64,000 nt of DNA from Pseudoxanthomonas sp. F37 (GCF_022965755.1 NZ_CP095187.1:3596001-3660000), one strand, 5' to 3'. Numbered from the stretch's first letter, positions 27,701 through 34,404 are shown. Numbers and translations are program-made. Notes: generated by a model not told the origin, from the sequence alone.

Positions 27701-28293
27701 GTGGTCAGCGTGGTGGCTTCGTTGCGCTGGTTGTTGGCGGTGTTGGTGTCGCTGGCGAAGAACGCATCGCCCGGCGTGAGCGCCGTGATCGGCGTGCCGG
27801 CCGGCGGTACCGCGGAACCGAAACCGATGGCACCGCGCAGGGTCACCGTGCCCGGCGCCTGGCCGCCCGTATCGACGCCCAGCTGGAAACTGACCGGTGC
27901 GCCCTGCGCCGTCTGCGTACCCACCAGTTCGCCCACCGCGCACACCACGCGCGCGGGCACGCCGGCGTCGGCGCTGCAGAACGCCGGCAGCGTGCCGGCC
28001 ACGGTGCCGGCAGGCAGGTCGAAGATGACCACGGCGTTGGGCACCGTGTCGGCGGCGCCGTTCTCGACCGTGACGTTGTAGACCACCTCGCCGCCAGCCG
28101 GCGTCGGATCGTAGCCCGTGTCGGAAAGGTCGGTGATCTGCAGATCGGCCGCCAGCGCGGCGGGTGCCAGCAGCCATGTCGCCAGCGTCATCCAGCGCCA
28201 TGCCCGGCTGCGGTTCCGCAGCGGCCATCCTGTCGAACCCGCGCGCGCGCGCGCGCATCCGCCGATCAACGTCGGCTCACCCTGCTCGTTCAC
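18775..28293 (-). CDS. Giant exported DUF11 / SdrD-B-like repeat protein
   Basis: A 3172-residue protein starting at GTG 28293 behind AGGGGAAA. A long signal peptide ends at ALA-AD (residue 48). Block 1 (about 50-1285) has eight DUF11-type repeats, each opening with a DLxxxK-like strand followed by YTLTVxNDGPS-like text. Block 2 (about 1289-2400) has nine SdrD-B/Cna-B-like units of the form GxVxxDxNxNGxxDxGExG with calcium-type DxDxD loops. Then follow DUF11 (about 2405), two further B-like units (2560, 2695), DUF11 (2850), and a Cys-containing C-terminal unit (2990-3090: GCVLGKIFVDCNVN, YSYCGLPP, EGSC) with a charged tail. There is no LPXTG, autotransporter barrel or RTX nonapeptide array. 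I infer a surface fibre or adhesin, held by the coupled barrel gene downstream. Confidence 0.85.
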   Translation of the reverse strand: MNEQGEPTLIGGCARARAGSTGWPLRNRSRAWRWMTLATWLLAPAALAADLQITDLSDTGYDPTPAGGEVVYNVTVENGAADTVPNAVVIFDLPAGTVAGTLPAFCSADAGVPARVVCAVGELVGTQTAQGAPVSFQLGVDTGGQAPGTVTLRGAIGFGSAVPPAGTPITALTPGDAFFASDTNTANNQRNEATTLTTAGDLRLLKSATPDPVVGGAEVTYTLTVFNDGPSPSTHFRVVDTLPAATTYVASSFNGAGWTFNSGTMTATHAGTLAVGASSSFSFRARVNAGSGNIINAATVEAIGTPDADPGNNDADVTTGITPGADLALSKSAAPAPAIAGQSVTFTLTARNLGPSVAQNVSLTDALPAGFVITGGTQPGGWSCSNDGANGTRTCTRAADMPVGAVETLTIVATVPSTGANSSGDVTNTATITSATPDPNGPVLGVNNNQGSVTFTVLADGADLAMTKSKSPALVAVWDGIGPDTDSRMTSLIRVRNLGPRAASGQVQVVDELAAGEEFVSASGPWTCTVDNPYAVPPARQRVTCDLDAGSLPLAVNSDSPQLQIISRARAAGALTNTACTGGSNGSLEPLTAGGIDQDPETGNDCSGAGTRTTDERADLRIAKQTNGPGDADNVLTAAQDTVTYTLTITNDGPDSTTGIVVNDAIPGFVAGRTTVSANAPAGWTCTTGASVVCRSGTTALANGASAVIVLTVQRALFDSAGLGAGTCGGVPTTNAFCNTAGVGIDAAVAGSVGEIDAANNSASDWLQVDRVANVQTTAKSITSGATGQAGVNTTYVMSFRNQGPSTVPGVVFRDVFTLPADDAGFVLMSATRTGGGTATCTATPGPGITTAPAAGGVSYANPTAGTAQVTLTCAPLSLANGQTESLTVVIRPNVNVGNTGRVFTNVADFFFDRNGDGTPDPASGSDANGSFDFNTDASAGDDQRSASLPFNSGSVDLITNKVDTGFTGGVDPLGYDAVTAANNAITYRVTVRNNGPSVATNVRISDTLTPLAGRTVRFLGVSASTAGPFVDTDCSVTAGSNPTVGAPLVLDCVMPGIGFSTNLPGVVASGQTSTLYLRYAYETPPGATGDTLLNSATASSAETDTNLANNTADQDTTIRSRADLAVTKTMVALAPDPDPAVALPPTIASVSLRQPFYYVIGGVNNGPGASLSRDRTGTSPLNGTGTVVTDTLPANLIVTGPITWRKDGPDPGGDEQPVGTGTCSQAGTTVTCNLGDMTVTGRARIIVPARWDAYPAGGTSNNTATITTEQVDPVPGNNTTTVPLGVTRSSLAGVVFEDRDRAGANGGTHQGAATEPAIAGVTITLTGIDAYGNAVNRNVVTAADGSYSFTDLSPADAAGYTLTQTQPAGLINSPAALPTSGGAEPSLGGTYSAGSPDSVIAAIPVGENQAGVRYNFPEVRRPALSGFVYIDGNFSDVRDGGDAPISGATVELLDAGSGAVVATTTTDGSGAYSFGNLDPLIVYTLREVLPTGSYQNRPTAVNPGQVGGVPCATGCTPGTGVAGDAATTDRISGIDLGAGADGTAFNFGEDAVAGISGSVYVDRNGNGNFDGGDAGTVNSRPNGGLQGVSVTLTGAGADGIFGNGDDPAPVTVQTDATGAYQFAGLVVGQDYRVSETQPEGYADGSENPTNAIDIANLPPAGSAGHDFGETLGSLAGVVFEDFSATAANNNNGAFDGGENPIANVTVTLTGTDVLGNAVNVAAQTDAAGAYAFRDLLPPQGGTTYTITETQPAGYIDGRHTPGNAATPGSATTANVIDGIAIDAGQAATGYLFGELANAVISGTVYLDRNDNGDQDGGEAGIPGVTVVIEGAGPDGVFGTGDDLPPVTLTTDANGGYSYGGAVTGQNYRIVETQPTGLADGQENTSNRITLTNLPAAGSSGNDFGELAASLSGSVWLDANNNGVRDAGENGIAGVSVSLPAGTLDALGNPVATAVTDANGDYRFGDLLAGTYAVVEQATQPVVGGVTTLNGITVAGTVGGSNSGTATPVITVPSAVTGIVLPAGGASVQNDFGETLGVSLSGRVFFDADNDGVQSGAAETGIDGVTLTLTGTDDTGASVSVTTTTDANGDYAFDGLRPGTYTVTEPQQPTGTSNGQTVAGTIGGTPSGTATPITTVPSAIGTIDLTTPGTASVDNLFGEIPLNSAISGRVWEDIDNDGVIDPSEQGIGNVVVRLSGTDLAGNAITREVTTQPDGRYAFTGLPPGTYTLTEPEQPAGTLNGTTVPGTGGGTATPPTSTPSVISDVVLGVGQEASGNDFGEVPSGSIAGRVYNDGNNNGVIDAGEGGFPNVQVVLTGTNELGETVEVAVTTDGEGRYRFDDLRPGTYTVTEPTQPAETLNGITTPGTVEGTAVGVATPVSTTPSAISGIVLPPGGDSIDNNFGEIGDSPDLVVSKTATPTTFTVNNPGSYAIRVRNIGQQPSAGEYVVEDRLPAGLTLAATPTGNGWTCTGASGDNRFRCSSSAAIAAGATLADAIVAQVRVDASAATGSPVDNAVLVEGGGENEFRTPTTDERADFEGNPADLPVCDPAITQNACRLPTAVQLSASVSGTVWFDQGSEFGLIDGGDRRLSGWVVEVVNGSGQVVGTATTGADGTYSIADQVPGIPLAIRFRDPATGVVWGLPVSGETVTGPPVPCDAGSAIANGTASSCRSSDSGFTHLAVVLAPGANLPQQSLPLNPGGVVYDATTRTPVPGSRVTLTPVGTCAGYTPEQHVLNAALGGYTVQGTSVSMTVGAEGFYQFLLGPDAPASCRFQLEVTPPAGYTFESGMIPAETAPLSPPSTPGVGHPVQTNATAPTAPVGTETRYYLELTLGSGVAVPVHNHIPLDPQVAPGLVITKTGDRKTVEVGDSLVYTITIRQTAGASMGTVNVVDRLPHGFTFIDGTARVDGAGIANPLGKPGPTLVFDVGPLAVGAQKTLSYRVRVGVGSMQGDGINRARAHGCSIDGGCVDPATLAPYPNGGVVPSNPAEYRVIVSGGVFTDEGCVLGKIFVDCNVNHVQDREEIGIPGVRMYFEDGTWMVSDSEGKYSYCGLPPKSHTLKVDASTLPVGSRLTTSSNRNLGDADSLFVDLKNGELHRADFIEGSCSNPVMEQVKARRTQGEIRAPETERNQQPLRFDSKPARAPQQATDSANQQPIVAPRPTATDGDEGKEVQP
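28240..28256. repeat. 17-base alternating CG tract
   Basis: Uninterrupted CGCGCG dinucleotide run of 17 bases. It lies inside the coding sequence for residues about 13-18 of the giant protein, before the hydrophobic signal-peptide core. Gain or loss of a unit would shift the frame. Confidence 0.9.
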
Positions 28294-28501
28294 TGACTTT
28301 CCCCTGTTCCGCTTGGCCGGATCGGACCCGGCAAGCCATCAGGACGGCCTTGCCCGCGTCGCGGCGTGAACCGTGGCGGGGGGGCGACCCTCGGGATGGC
28401 GAGAAGACATCACCGCTCGTGCGGTGCGGTTCCGGTACCGATGCCGGTATCGGAAGTGCGCGAAGTCTCTATTGCGATGGTGCGGGCATCAATGACGACG
28501 G

Positions 28502-28526
28502 CTCACCCAAACTCACCGTTTCTCAC
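28502..28526 (-). promoter_or_regulatory. Triple GTGAG direct repeat, probable response-regulator site
   Basis: On the minus strand GTGAG occurs three times with start points exactly 10 bases apart (28526, 28516, 28506, read downwards), separated by five-base spacers. Tandem half-sites with one-helical-turn spacing are characteristic of OmpR/PhoB-family regulators. The site lies between the response regulator stop (28539) and the giant gene start (28293). One more GTGAG stands in front of the regulator gene itself near 29286. Confidence 0.6.
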
Positions 28527-28538
28527 GGGAAGGGAGCG

Positions 28539-29246
28539 TCAGGGCGCGAACACGTAGCCCATTCCACGCACGGCGCGCAGCGGCAGCGGCTGCGAAAAAC
28601 GGCTGTTGACCTTGCCGCGAAGACGGTGGACCAGGACGTCAAGGCGGTGAGGATCGAAATCCCATGGCTGATCGGTCAGCGCTTCGATCAGGGCCGCTCT
28701 CGATACGGGCGTGCCGGGCTGCTCCAGAAGCCGGGCAAGGATCGTGCGTTCTGCCTCGCTGAGGGCCAGCGTCCCGGCACCGGGCCCATGCAGGGTCCAG
28801 CCCGCGTCGGACAAGGACCAGCCGGGTGCACGCGGATCATCCGCAGGCGCATCGTTCGTCGCAGGCGCCAGGCGGCGGTAGAGATTGGCGACGGCCACGG
28901 CCAGCACGTCGTAATCGATGGGTTTGGTGAGGAAAAGATCGGCGCCCATCGCCAGGCTCTGCGCCATGAGTTTCCTGCCGCCGCGACCGGTCAGCAGGAT
29001 GATGCCCACCGAGTCGAGCTGCCGCAGGTGCGAGGCCGCCCCCAGCCCGCTCTCGCCGGGCAGGCCGATGTCCAGCACGACAATGTCCAGCGCCTGGACA
29101 CTCATGTGGCGGTACAGGGCTTCCGCGCTCGCCAGCCCTACAACGTCGTAGCCGCGCTCGGTCAGTTCCCCGACGATCAGGGCGCGCAGTTCGTCCTCGT
29201 CTTCGACGACGGCGACGCGTGGAGACAGCAGATCGGGTGGGCTCAT
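28539..29246 (-). CDS. OmpR/PhoB-family response regulator
   Basis: A 235-residue DNA-binding response regulator. The receiver domain (about 10-122) has the acidic pocket EDED (15-18), phospho-acceptor Asp59 in VVLDIGLPG, Thr86 and Lys108 in LTKPID. The effector domain (about 140-235) is a winged helix: LSEAERTILARLLEQPG is the first helix region, HRLDVLVHRLRGKV the recognition helix, and RGMGYVF the C-terminal hairpin. It lies 245 bases upstream of the giant repeat gene in the same direction. No kinase gene is adjacent; the nearest codirectional kinase is at 12854, at the other end of the surface locus. I infer that it activates or represses the giant gene through the GTGAG repeats. Confidence 0.88.
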   Translation of the reverse strand: MSPPDLLSPRVAVVEDEDELRALIVGELTERGYDVVGLASAEALYRHMSVQALDIVVLDIGLPGESGLGAASHLRQLDSVGIILLTGRGGRKLMAQSLAMGADLFLTKPIDYDVLAVAVANLYRRLAPATNDAPADDPRAPGWSLSDAGWTLHGPGAGTLALSEAERTILARLLEQPGTPVSRAALIEALTDQPWDFDPHRLDVLVHRLRGKVNSRFSQPLPLRAVRGMGYVFAP

Positions 29247-29465
29247 GAGAGGGTGGTCGGCGGCTCCGGTATAGCGTAACTCACATTTCGTGTGTTATGG
29301 CCGTCACAGTTCCAGACCCGATCGCTTCACCGGCAGCGGGTACCCGTCTGCGCCCTCTGCCTTGCGGCGAGGCCCGCCAGGGCGGGCCGGCGCAGCGGTG
29401 GACGGCATCCCCACGCCAGCGGCCCTGGCCGACAGGGAGGACATGACGGCTCCTGCGCCGGGCCC

Positions 29466-29488
29466 GAGGCTCCCGGAACGGGAGCCTC
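29466..29488 (-). terminator. Strong hairpin after the TonB receptor gene
   Basis: GAGGCTCCCG and CGGGAGCCTC form a perfect 10-base-pair stem with a three-base loop, starting 16 bases after the receptor stop at 29504. On the minus strand no T-run follows, so it may be a Rho-assisted or mRNA 3'-end structure rather than a classical intrinsic terminator. Confidence 0.5.
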
Positions 29489-29503
29489 TTGACGTCCACC
29501 CCG

Positions 29504-32377
29504 TCAGAAGCGGTAGCTGAGGCCCAGGTTGAGCGAGCGACCATAACGGTAGTAGCCCTGCGACAGCAACGGATTGCCGTTGATGCTGTAGGTCTGCGCT
29601 TCGTCCAGCAGGTTCTGGCCTTCCAGCGACACGCTGAAGCGATCGTTGAACTTATAGGAGACATGCGCGGTGAGCCAGGTGATGGCATCGGCCTGTTCGT
29701 TGTAGCCCTCGCCCAGCACGTTGATGGCGGTGACGAAGCCATCGGTGCGATCGGCGGTGGCACCGAGCGACCACGGGCCCTTCTCGTACATCACGCCCAG
29801 CGAGTACACCGACGGCGCGATCCCTTCCAGGGGCCGCTCCTGGTCGCCCACAAAGCTCTTGGACCAGTTGCGCGTGTACTGCGCGCGGAAACCCAGCCCG
29901 TTCTCCCAGAAGTGCTGCAGGCCCGCTTCGATGCCGCGCACCTTGGCGTAGTCGCCGTTGATGGGGCGCTGGACATTGAACAGCGTCGGCCCGGTGGTGA
30001 TCGGGTTGCCGTCCGCATCCACGATCGGGCCCACGCCGATATCCTGCCCCGGCTCCCAGCTGGTGGTGATCTGGTTTTCGATGCGCTTGTAGAACACCGC
30101 CACGTTGAAGATCGAATTCTCGCTGAAATACCACTCCAGTGAGGCGTCGCCCTGTTTGGCGGTGTACGGTTTCAGGTCCACGTTGCCGCCGTAGATCTGG
30201 GTGAACTCACCCCACGAGACACTGGCCGTGGTGTTGGTGGGCGCCAGCTTGTCGACCGGCGGCCGCGCCATCGTCTTCGCCGCGCCGAGACGCAGTTGCA
30301 GATCGTCGTTGAAGCGCCAGGTGAAGTTGCCCGATGGCAGCACATAGCGGTAGTCGCCGTCCTGGCGGATCGCGCTCGGCTCGGCGTAGTCGGCGGTGTA
30401 GTTGAACGCGCCGTTCTCGGTGATGCTCAGGATCCGGGCATCCCACGCCTCGGAGGTGGTCTTGGTCTTGACCAGGCGCACGCCCACGTCCGCGCTCCAT
30501 CGTTCGCCCGACAGGTCGGCCTGAACATAGAACGCCGTGGTCTTTTCGGTGACGCGGTAGCTTTCCAGCGGATTCCATTGAGGGGCCGCGTTGCCGAAAT
30601 CGTAAGTCCCGCCGCCGGGACGCGCGTTGCCGTCGTACGCGGCCAGCGCCCGCAGGTAGTTCGGCACATCGAACGCGAGGAAGGTGCGGGGGAAGCTGGA
30701 ATGCACGCCACTCATGAAGTTCGGCAGCGAAAACGCGTGCGCCAGCACATTGCCATCGAGCGCCCCCACGTTGATCGCGTTGTCGCCGGAGTAGTAGTCC
30801 GCGCCACCGTTGAGCGTGTTGTTGATCAGGTCGCGCGACTTCTTGCGGTCGGTGCCGGTGACACCGAAATGCAGGTTGTCCAGCCCGAAGCGGCCGACGA
30901 ACAGCTTGCCGCCCAACGCTCCACCGGTGATCTCGTCGACGATGTTGTCGCCGCGCAGCTCCATGTAGTGCGTATTGAAGTCGGAACCGCCGAACTGGCC
31001 GTTGGCCAGGCCGCTGGCCAGCTCGCGCCCGTCGTCGAAGACGGCGGTGACGTTGGGCACCGCACCGCCGCCCAGTTCGATGCGGGCGACGTTGGGCTGG
31101 TTCATGCGCAGCACCACGTAGGTGTCCTGCCCGCCGGAGTAGCGCTTGGAGGTGGAGCGGTATACGTCGCCGGCAAGCGACAGGTCGTCGTTGACCTTCC
31201 ACTCGGCATTGGCGCCGTACAGATCGGTGTCGACCACGCGGTGCTCGGTCATGTTCAGCAGTTCCGGATTCAGGCGCAGCTCCGGATCGGGGTTGTCCAT
31301 GGTGAAGCCGGTGACGATGCCGTCCTGGATGGTCATGTCCGACCAGCGTCCGGGCGCGAACAGCGGATAGTACGATTGCTGGTAGCCCACCTGCGGCGAA
31401 TCCAGCCGCGTCTTCAGGCCGTCGATCGTCAGCCTGAAACGGTCGTTCGGGCGCCATTCGATCTTGCCCGACAGGGCGCGGCGCTTCTTCTCCTCCAGGA
31501 TCGAACCCACGCGGAACTGCCCTGGGCCGATCAGGCCGTACTCGTCCTGGTCCAGTACGCCATTGCCGTTGGGATCGATCGCGCCCCCCCAGGTGTTGCC
31601 CCACAGCCAGCTTTCGTCGTTGGGGTCTGCGTTGCGGCTCCAGCCGCCGTCGTTGCCGGCGATATCGGTACGGTCTTTCCGCTTGGCGTACACCAGGCCG
31701 AACAGCACGCCGACCGTGTCGTCGGCGAAGGTGTTGCTGTAGGTCGCCGACAGTTTCTGTCCGTTGAGCCTGGACATGAGGTTGCGATCCCCTTCCAGCC
31801 TGACGATGCCCTGCTGGCCCTTCTGGTCGAAGGGGCTGGCCGAGCGCAGGTTGATCAGGCCGCCGATGGCCCCTTCCGACAGCGACGCCTGCGCGCCCTT
31901 GATGACGTCGGCGCCATTGATCACGTCGGCCGGCAGCACGTCGTAGGCGAAATCGCGGCCCGCGCCATCGGTGGCCAGGATGCGGCCATTGAACGTGGTC
32001 AGCGTGTACTCCGGACCCAGGCCGCGCACACTGACCTTCTGGCCTTCACCGCCGGCGGTACGCGAGATGGAGACGCCGGTGATGTGGCTCAACGAGTCGG
32101 CCACGTTGTCGTCGGGGAACTTGCCCAGTTCCAATGCACTGATCGAGTCCTGCACGGTGCCGGCATCGCGCTTGAGTTCGATGGCGCGCGCCAGGCTGCC
32201 GCGCACGCCGGTGACGACCACGGTATCCAACGTGGAAGGTTCGCCCTGGTCCTGCCCGGCCGGCGCCTGGGCCGCGGGATCGGCCTCCGCCTGCTGGGCC
32301 GCCGCGCCGACCGGCGCTGCGAGGGCCAGGGCAACGCTACAAAAGAGCAAGTTCCGGTGCAGCCGCGCGGTCTTCAT
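29504..32377 (-). CDS. TonB-dependent receptor of the GalNAc/alpha-galactoside locus
   Basis: A 957-residue outer-membrane receptor of the large Xanthomonas/Caulobacter carbohydrate type. Seen: a signal peptide ending near AAAQ, a TonB-box-like TLDTVVVTG, and a plug with the family strings DNVADSLSHITGVSISR and VSVRGLGPEYTLTTFNGR. A long barrel follows, ending in LGLSYRF with a terminal Phe. GAGGAGAG precedes the ATG. It is divergent from the AgaR-like regulator gene with 130 bases between, which contain AACGAAAC-type motifs. By analogy with the Omp_Aga receptors of proteobacterial GalNAc regulons, it probably imports GalNAc-containing oligosaccharides into the periplasm. Confidence 0.88.
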   Translation of the reverse strand: MKTARLHRNLLFCSVALALAAPVGAAAQQAEADPAAQAPAGQDQGEPSTLDTVVVTGVRGSLARAIELKRDAGTVQDSISALELGKFPDDNVADSLSHITGVSISRTAGGEGQKVSVRGLGPEYTLTTFNGRILATDGAGRDFAYDVLPADVINGADVIKGAQASLSEGAIGGLINLRSASPFDQKGQQGIVRLEGDRNLMSRLNGQKLSATYSNTFADDTVGVLFGLVYAKRKDRTDIAGNDGGWSRNADPNDESWLWGNTWGGAIDPNGNGVLDQDEYGLIGPGQFRVGSILEEKKRRALSGKIEWRPNDRFRLTIDGLKTRLDSPQVGYQQSYYPLFAPGRWSDMTIQDGIVTGFTMDNPDPELRLNPELLNMTEHRVVDTDLYGANAEWKVNDDLSLAGDVYRSTSKRYSGGQDTYVVLRMNQPNVARIELGGGAVPNVTAVFDDGRELASGLANGQFGGSDFNTHYMELRGDNIVDEITGGALGGKLFVGRFGLDNLHFGVTGTDRKKSRDLINNTLNGGADYYSGDNAINVGALDGNVLAHAFSLPNFMSGVHSSFPRTFLAFDVPNYLRALAAYDGNARPGGGTYDFGNAAPQWNPLESYRVTEKTTAFYVQADLSGERWSADVGVRLVKTKTTSEAWDARILSITENGAFNYTADYAEPSAIRQDGDYRYVLPSGNFTWRFNDDLQLRLGAAKTMARPPVDKLAPTNTTASVSWGEFTQIYGGNVDLKPYTAKQGDASLEWYFSENSIFNVAVFYKRIENQITTSWEPGQDIGVGPIVDADGNPITTGPTLFNVQRPINGDYAKVRGIEAGLQHFWENGLGFRAQYTRNWSKSFVGDQERPLEGIAPSVYSLGVMYEKGPWSLGATADRTDGFVTAINVLGEGYNEQADAITWLTAHVSYKFNDRFSVSLEGQNLLDEAQTYSINGNPLLSQGYYRYGRSLNLGLSYRF

Positions 32378-32417
32378 GGGTCTCTCCTCAGAAGGTGGCA
32401 GTTATGTTACGCAACCA

Positions 32418-32475
32418 AACGAAACCGAGCCTATAGCATGTTTCGTTTTGTATCAATAGCGAAATTTAACGAAAT
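32418..32475. promoter_or_regulatory. Probable AgaR-type operator cluster between divergent promoters
   Basis: AACGAAAC occurs at 32418-32425, its complement GTTTCGTT at 32440-32447, and the near copies GCGAAATT (32459) and AACGAAAT (32468-32475). The same AACGAAAC word occurs twice at 34405-34424 in the other divergent promoter of this locus. Repeated short boxes of this type fit DeoR-family regulators. Binding by the regulator at 32508 is inferred. Confidence 0.6.
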
Positions 32476-32507
32476 AATCCATACTGTCCGCGCTACAAGG
32501 AGGTCCC

Positions 32508-33290
32508 ATGTCCGTTACCCGTGATACCAGCCAACGCCGCCTGCAGATCAGCGAGCTCGTGCGACAGCACGGCAGCGTCCAGGTGGCCTCGCTCGCCCGC
32601 CGTTTCGGAGTGAGCATGCAGACGGTCAGGAAGGACCTGCGTTACCTGGCCGAGCGCGGCGTGATGGCCCGGGCGTATGGCGGGGCGATCGACAGCAGCG
32701 TCGTCGGCACTGGCCCGGCCACCGAGCCGCACTACGAAGCCAAGCGCACGTCCCACCTGGATGAGAAGCGCCGCATCGGGCAGCGCGCGGCCGCGCTGGT
32801 CAAGGCGGGCGACACCATCGCCATCGATTCGGGCACCACGGCGATCCAACTGGCCGAATCGCTGCCGAACATCGACGTGACCGTGGTGACCAACGACTTC
32901 GGCGTACTCGGCGCGCTGGCCCCGAAGAACAACATCAACATCGTCATGCTGGGCGGCGAACTGCGCCGCAAGAACATGGCGTTTTACGGCGGCCTGACGG
33001 TGGAGGCGCTGGATGCCCTGCACGTGGACATGCTGTTCCTGGGCGTGGACGGCTTCGACCTGGAGCGCGGCATCACCACGCACTACGAGCCGGAGGCGAT
33101 GCTCAACCGCAAGATGGTCGAGGCCGCACGCGTCGTGGTGGCGATCACCGACAGCTCCAAGTTCGGCAAGATCTGCCTGCACCGCATCATCCCCATCGCC
33201 GAGCTCAACATGCTGATCACGGACCGCAGCGCGCCCGAGGACATCGTCCAAGCGAGCGAGCACCTGGGCTTCGAGCTGATCCTCGCCTAG
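32508..33290 (+). CDS. agaR: DeoR-family regulator, AgaR-like
   Basis: A 260-residue DeoR/GlpR-type repressor. The N-terminal winged helix (about residues 10-60) contains QISELVRQHGSVQVASLARRF and the signature VRKDLRYLAERG. The C-terminal sugar-phosphate sensor domain (about 78-235) has the family strings IDSGTTAIQLAE, TVVTNDFGV and MLGGELRRKN. AAGGAGGT lies just before the ATG. Gene context (GalNAc kinase, AgaS, AgaZ) supports AgaR, the repressor of N-acetylgalactosamine use, with a phosphorylated amino sugar as likely inducer. Its stop overlaps that of the convergent amidohydrolase gene by four bases (CTAG). Confidence 0.82.
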   Translation: MSVTRDTSQRRLQISELVRQHGSVQVASLARRFGVSMQTVRKDLRYLAERGVMARAYGGAIDSSVVGTGPATEPHYEAKRTSHLDEKRRIGQRAAALVKAGDTIAIDSGTTAIQLAESLPNIDVTVVTNDFGVLGALAPKNNINIVMLGGELRRKNMAFYGGLTVEALDALHVDMLFLGVDGFDLERGITTHYEPEAMLNRKMVEAARVVVAITDSSKFGKICLHRIIPIAELNMLITDRSAPEDIVQASEHLGFELILA

Positions 33291-34387
33291 TCCGGGCTCG
33301 CGGTCCGGAACACGCGCACCGCGTTGCGGTAATACACCTTGTCGATCACCTCGCGTGGCAGTGCCAGGCCGGGAACATCGGCATCCAGCGTGTCCACGCG
33401 CTGTCTCTCGCCCGTGGCCAGGTAGCGCCAATCGGCCGTCCAGACCGCATGCGCCGACGCCCGGAACTCGGCGGGGTCGGTATCCGGATTGACGGTCAGG
33501 TCGGTGCCGTAGAGCAGCCGGTCCTGGTAGCGGATGAAGAATGAGCGCACCTTCTCGCGGTCGCGCAACGATTGGTACTGCACCTGGCTCATCCGCGCGG
33601 CGAGGTCGACGGTGGCGGCCGGGAAACGATCCAGGAACGCAGCAAGACGGTCCACGTCGTACTCGAGGCTGCCCATGTGCGCACCGACAAAGCGCAGCCG
33701 CGGGTGCGCCGCCAGGAAGCGGTCCCGGGCCGCGATCTGGTCGTCGTAGCTGGGCTGCTCTGGATGCAGGTACATGTGGTACTGCGGATGGTTCCGGAAG
33801 TACTCGCGATCGTTGTCGGTGGTCATCCGCTCCAGCGGCAGCCAGCAGTTGTGCGGCTCGCCCTGGTGACCGATCAGCACCAGCCCCAGCGACCGCACCT
33901 GCTCGGCGACCGGCGACAGGCCCGGGTGATCGAGCATGATCAAGCGACCCTCGGCGTCCTTCTCGATCATGCCGACGTTCTTCCATATCTTCACCGCGCG
34001 CGCACCTTCAGCTTTCGCCCCGGCCAGGCCGGCGTTGACGCGATCGGCCCAGCCCGGCGTGCCGAATCCGTCCATCGAGAACGTCGTTGCCCAGTGCAGT
34101 CTCGCCGGATCGGCCTTGGCCAGCGCGATGGCCGCCGCACGCTGGTCGGCGATGCTCGGGAAATCCGGATAGTCCACGTTGATGGACATCAGTTCGAAGC
34201 CGTCTTCACGCGCCTGCTGCAGGAACGCCGGATGGTCGACGTTGGCATGCACGTGCGCATCGAACTTGGGGACGCGCCTGAAATCGTCCATCCCATAAGC
34301 GTTCGACGCCGACATCGAGTGCGCCACCCCGGCACCCGTCCAGCCCACCAACGCCGCCAGGACCACCCCCCGCCATGCCTTGCCCAT
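33287..34387 (-). CDS. Exported amidohydrolase-2-type metal hydrolase
   Basis: A 366-residue protein with a signal peptide (core VVLAALVGWTGAG, residues 8-20). It belongs to the TIM-barrel amidohydrolase_2 group: HVH metal ligands at residues 45 and 47, later GHQGEPHN and GAHMGS histidines, and an Asp in LLYGTDLTV near the C-terminus. The ATG at 34387 follows AGGTGG and starts the signal peptide; frames open further upstream would have no export signal. It is transcribed divergently from the alpha-galactosidase gene and shares its operator region, so it is probably part of the regulon. It is not a NagA/AgaA-type sugar-phosphate deacetylase by motif. A periplasmic or lactonase-like role is possible; the substrate is unknown. 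Confidence 0.8.
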   Translation of the reverse strand: MGKAWRGVVLAALVGWTGAGVAHSMSASNAYGMDDFRRVPKFDAHVHANVDHPAFLQQAREDGFELMSINVDYPDFPSIADQRAAAIALAKADPARLHWATTFSMDGFGTPGWADRVNAGLAGAKAEGARAVKIWKNVGMIEKDAEGRLIMLDHPGLSPVAEQVRSLGLVLIGHQGEPHNCWLPLERMTTDNDREYFRNHPQYHMYLHPEQPSYDDQIAARDRFLAAHPRLRFVGAHMGSLEYDVDRLAAFLDRFPAATVDLAARMSQVQYQSLRDREKVRSFFIRYQDRLLYGTDLTVNPDTDPAEFRASAHAVWTADWRYLATGERQRVDTLDADVPGLALPREVIDKVYYRNAVRVFRTASPD

Positions 34388-34404
34388 CACGCCACCTGCA
34401 CCGT

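Noticed and set aside
20263..28296. Open plus-strand frame of 2677 codons opposite the giant gene
   Set aside because: It is a GC-rich shadow of the minus-strand gene. The product is dominated by Arg, Gly, Ala and His without domains, whereas the minus strand gives clear repeats.
33287..34387. Amidohydrolase as the missing GalNAc-6-phosphate deacetylase
   Set aside because: It has a signal peptide and amidohydrolase_2-type motifs. NagA/AgaA enzymes are cytosolic and have different metal-site strings.
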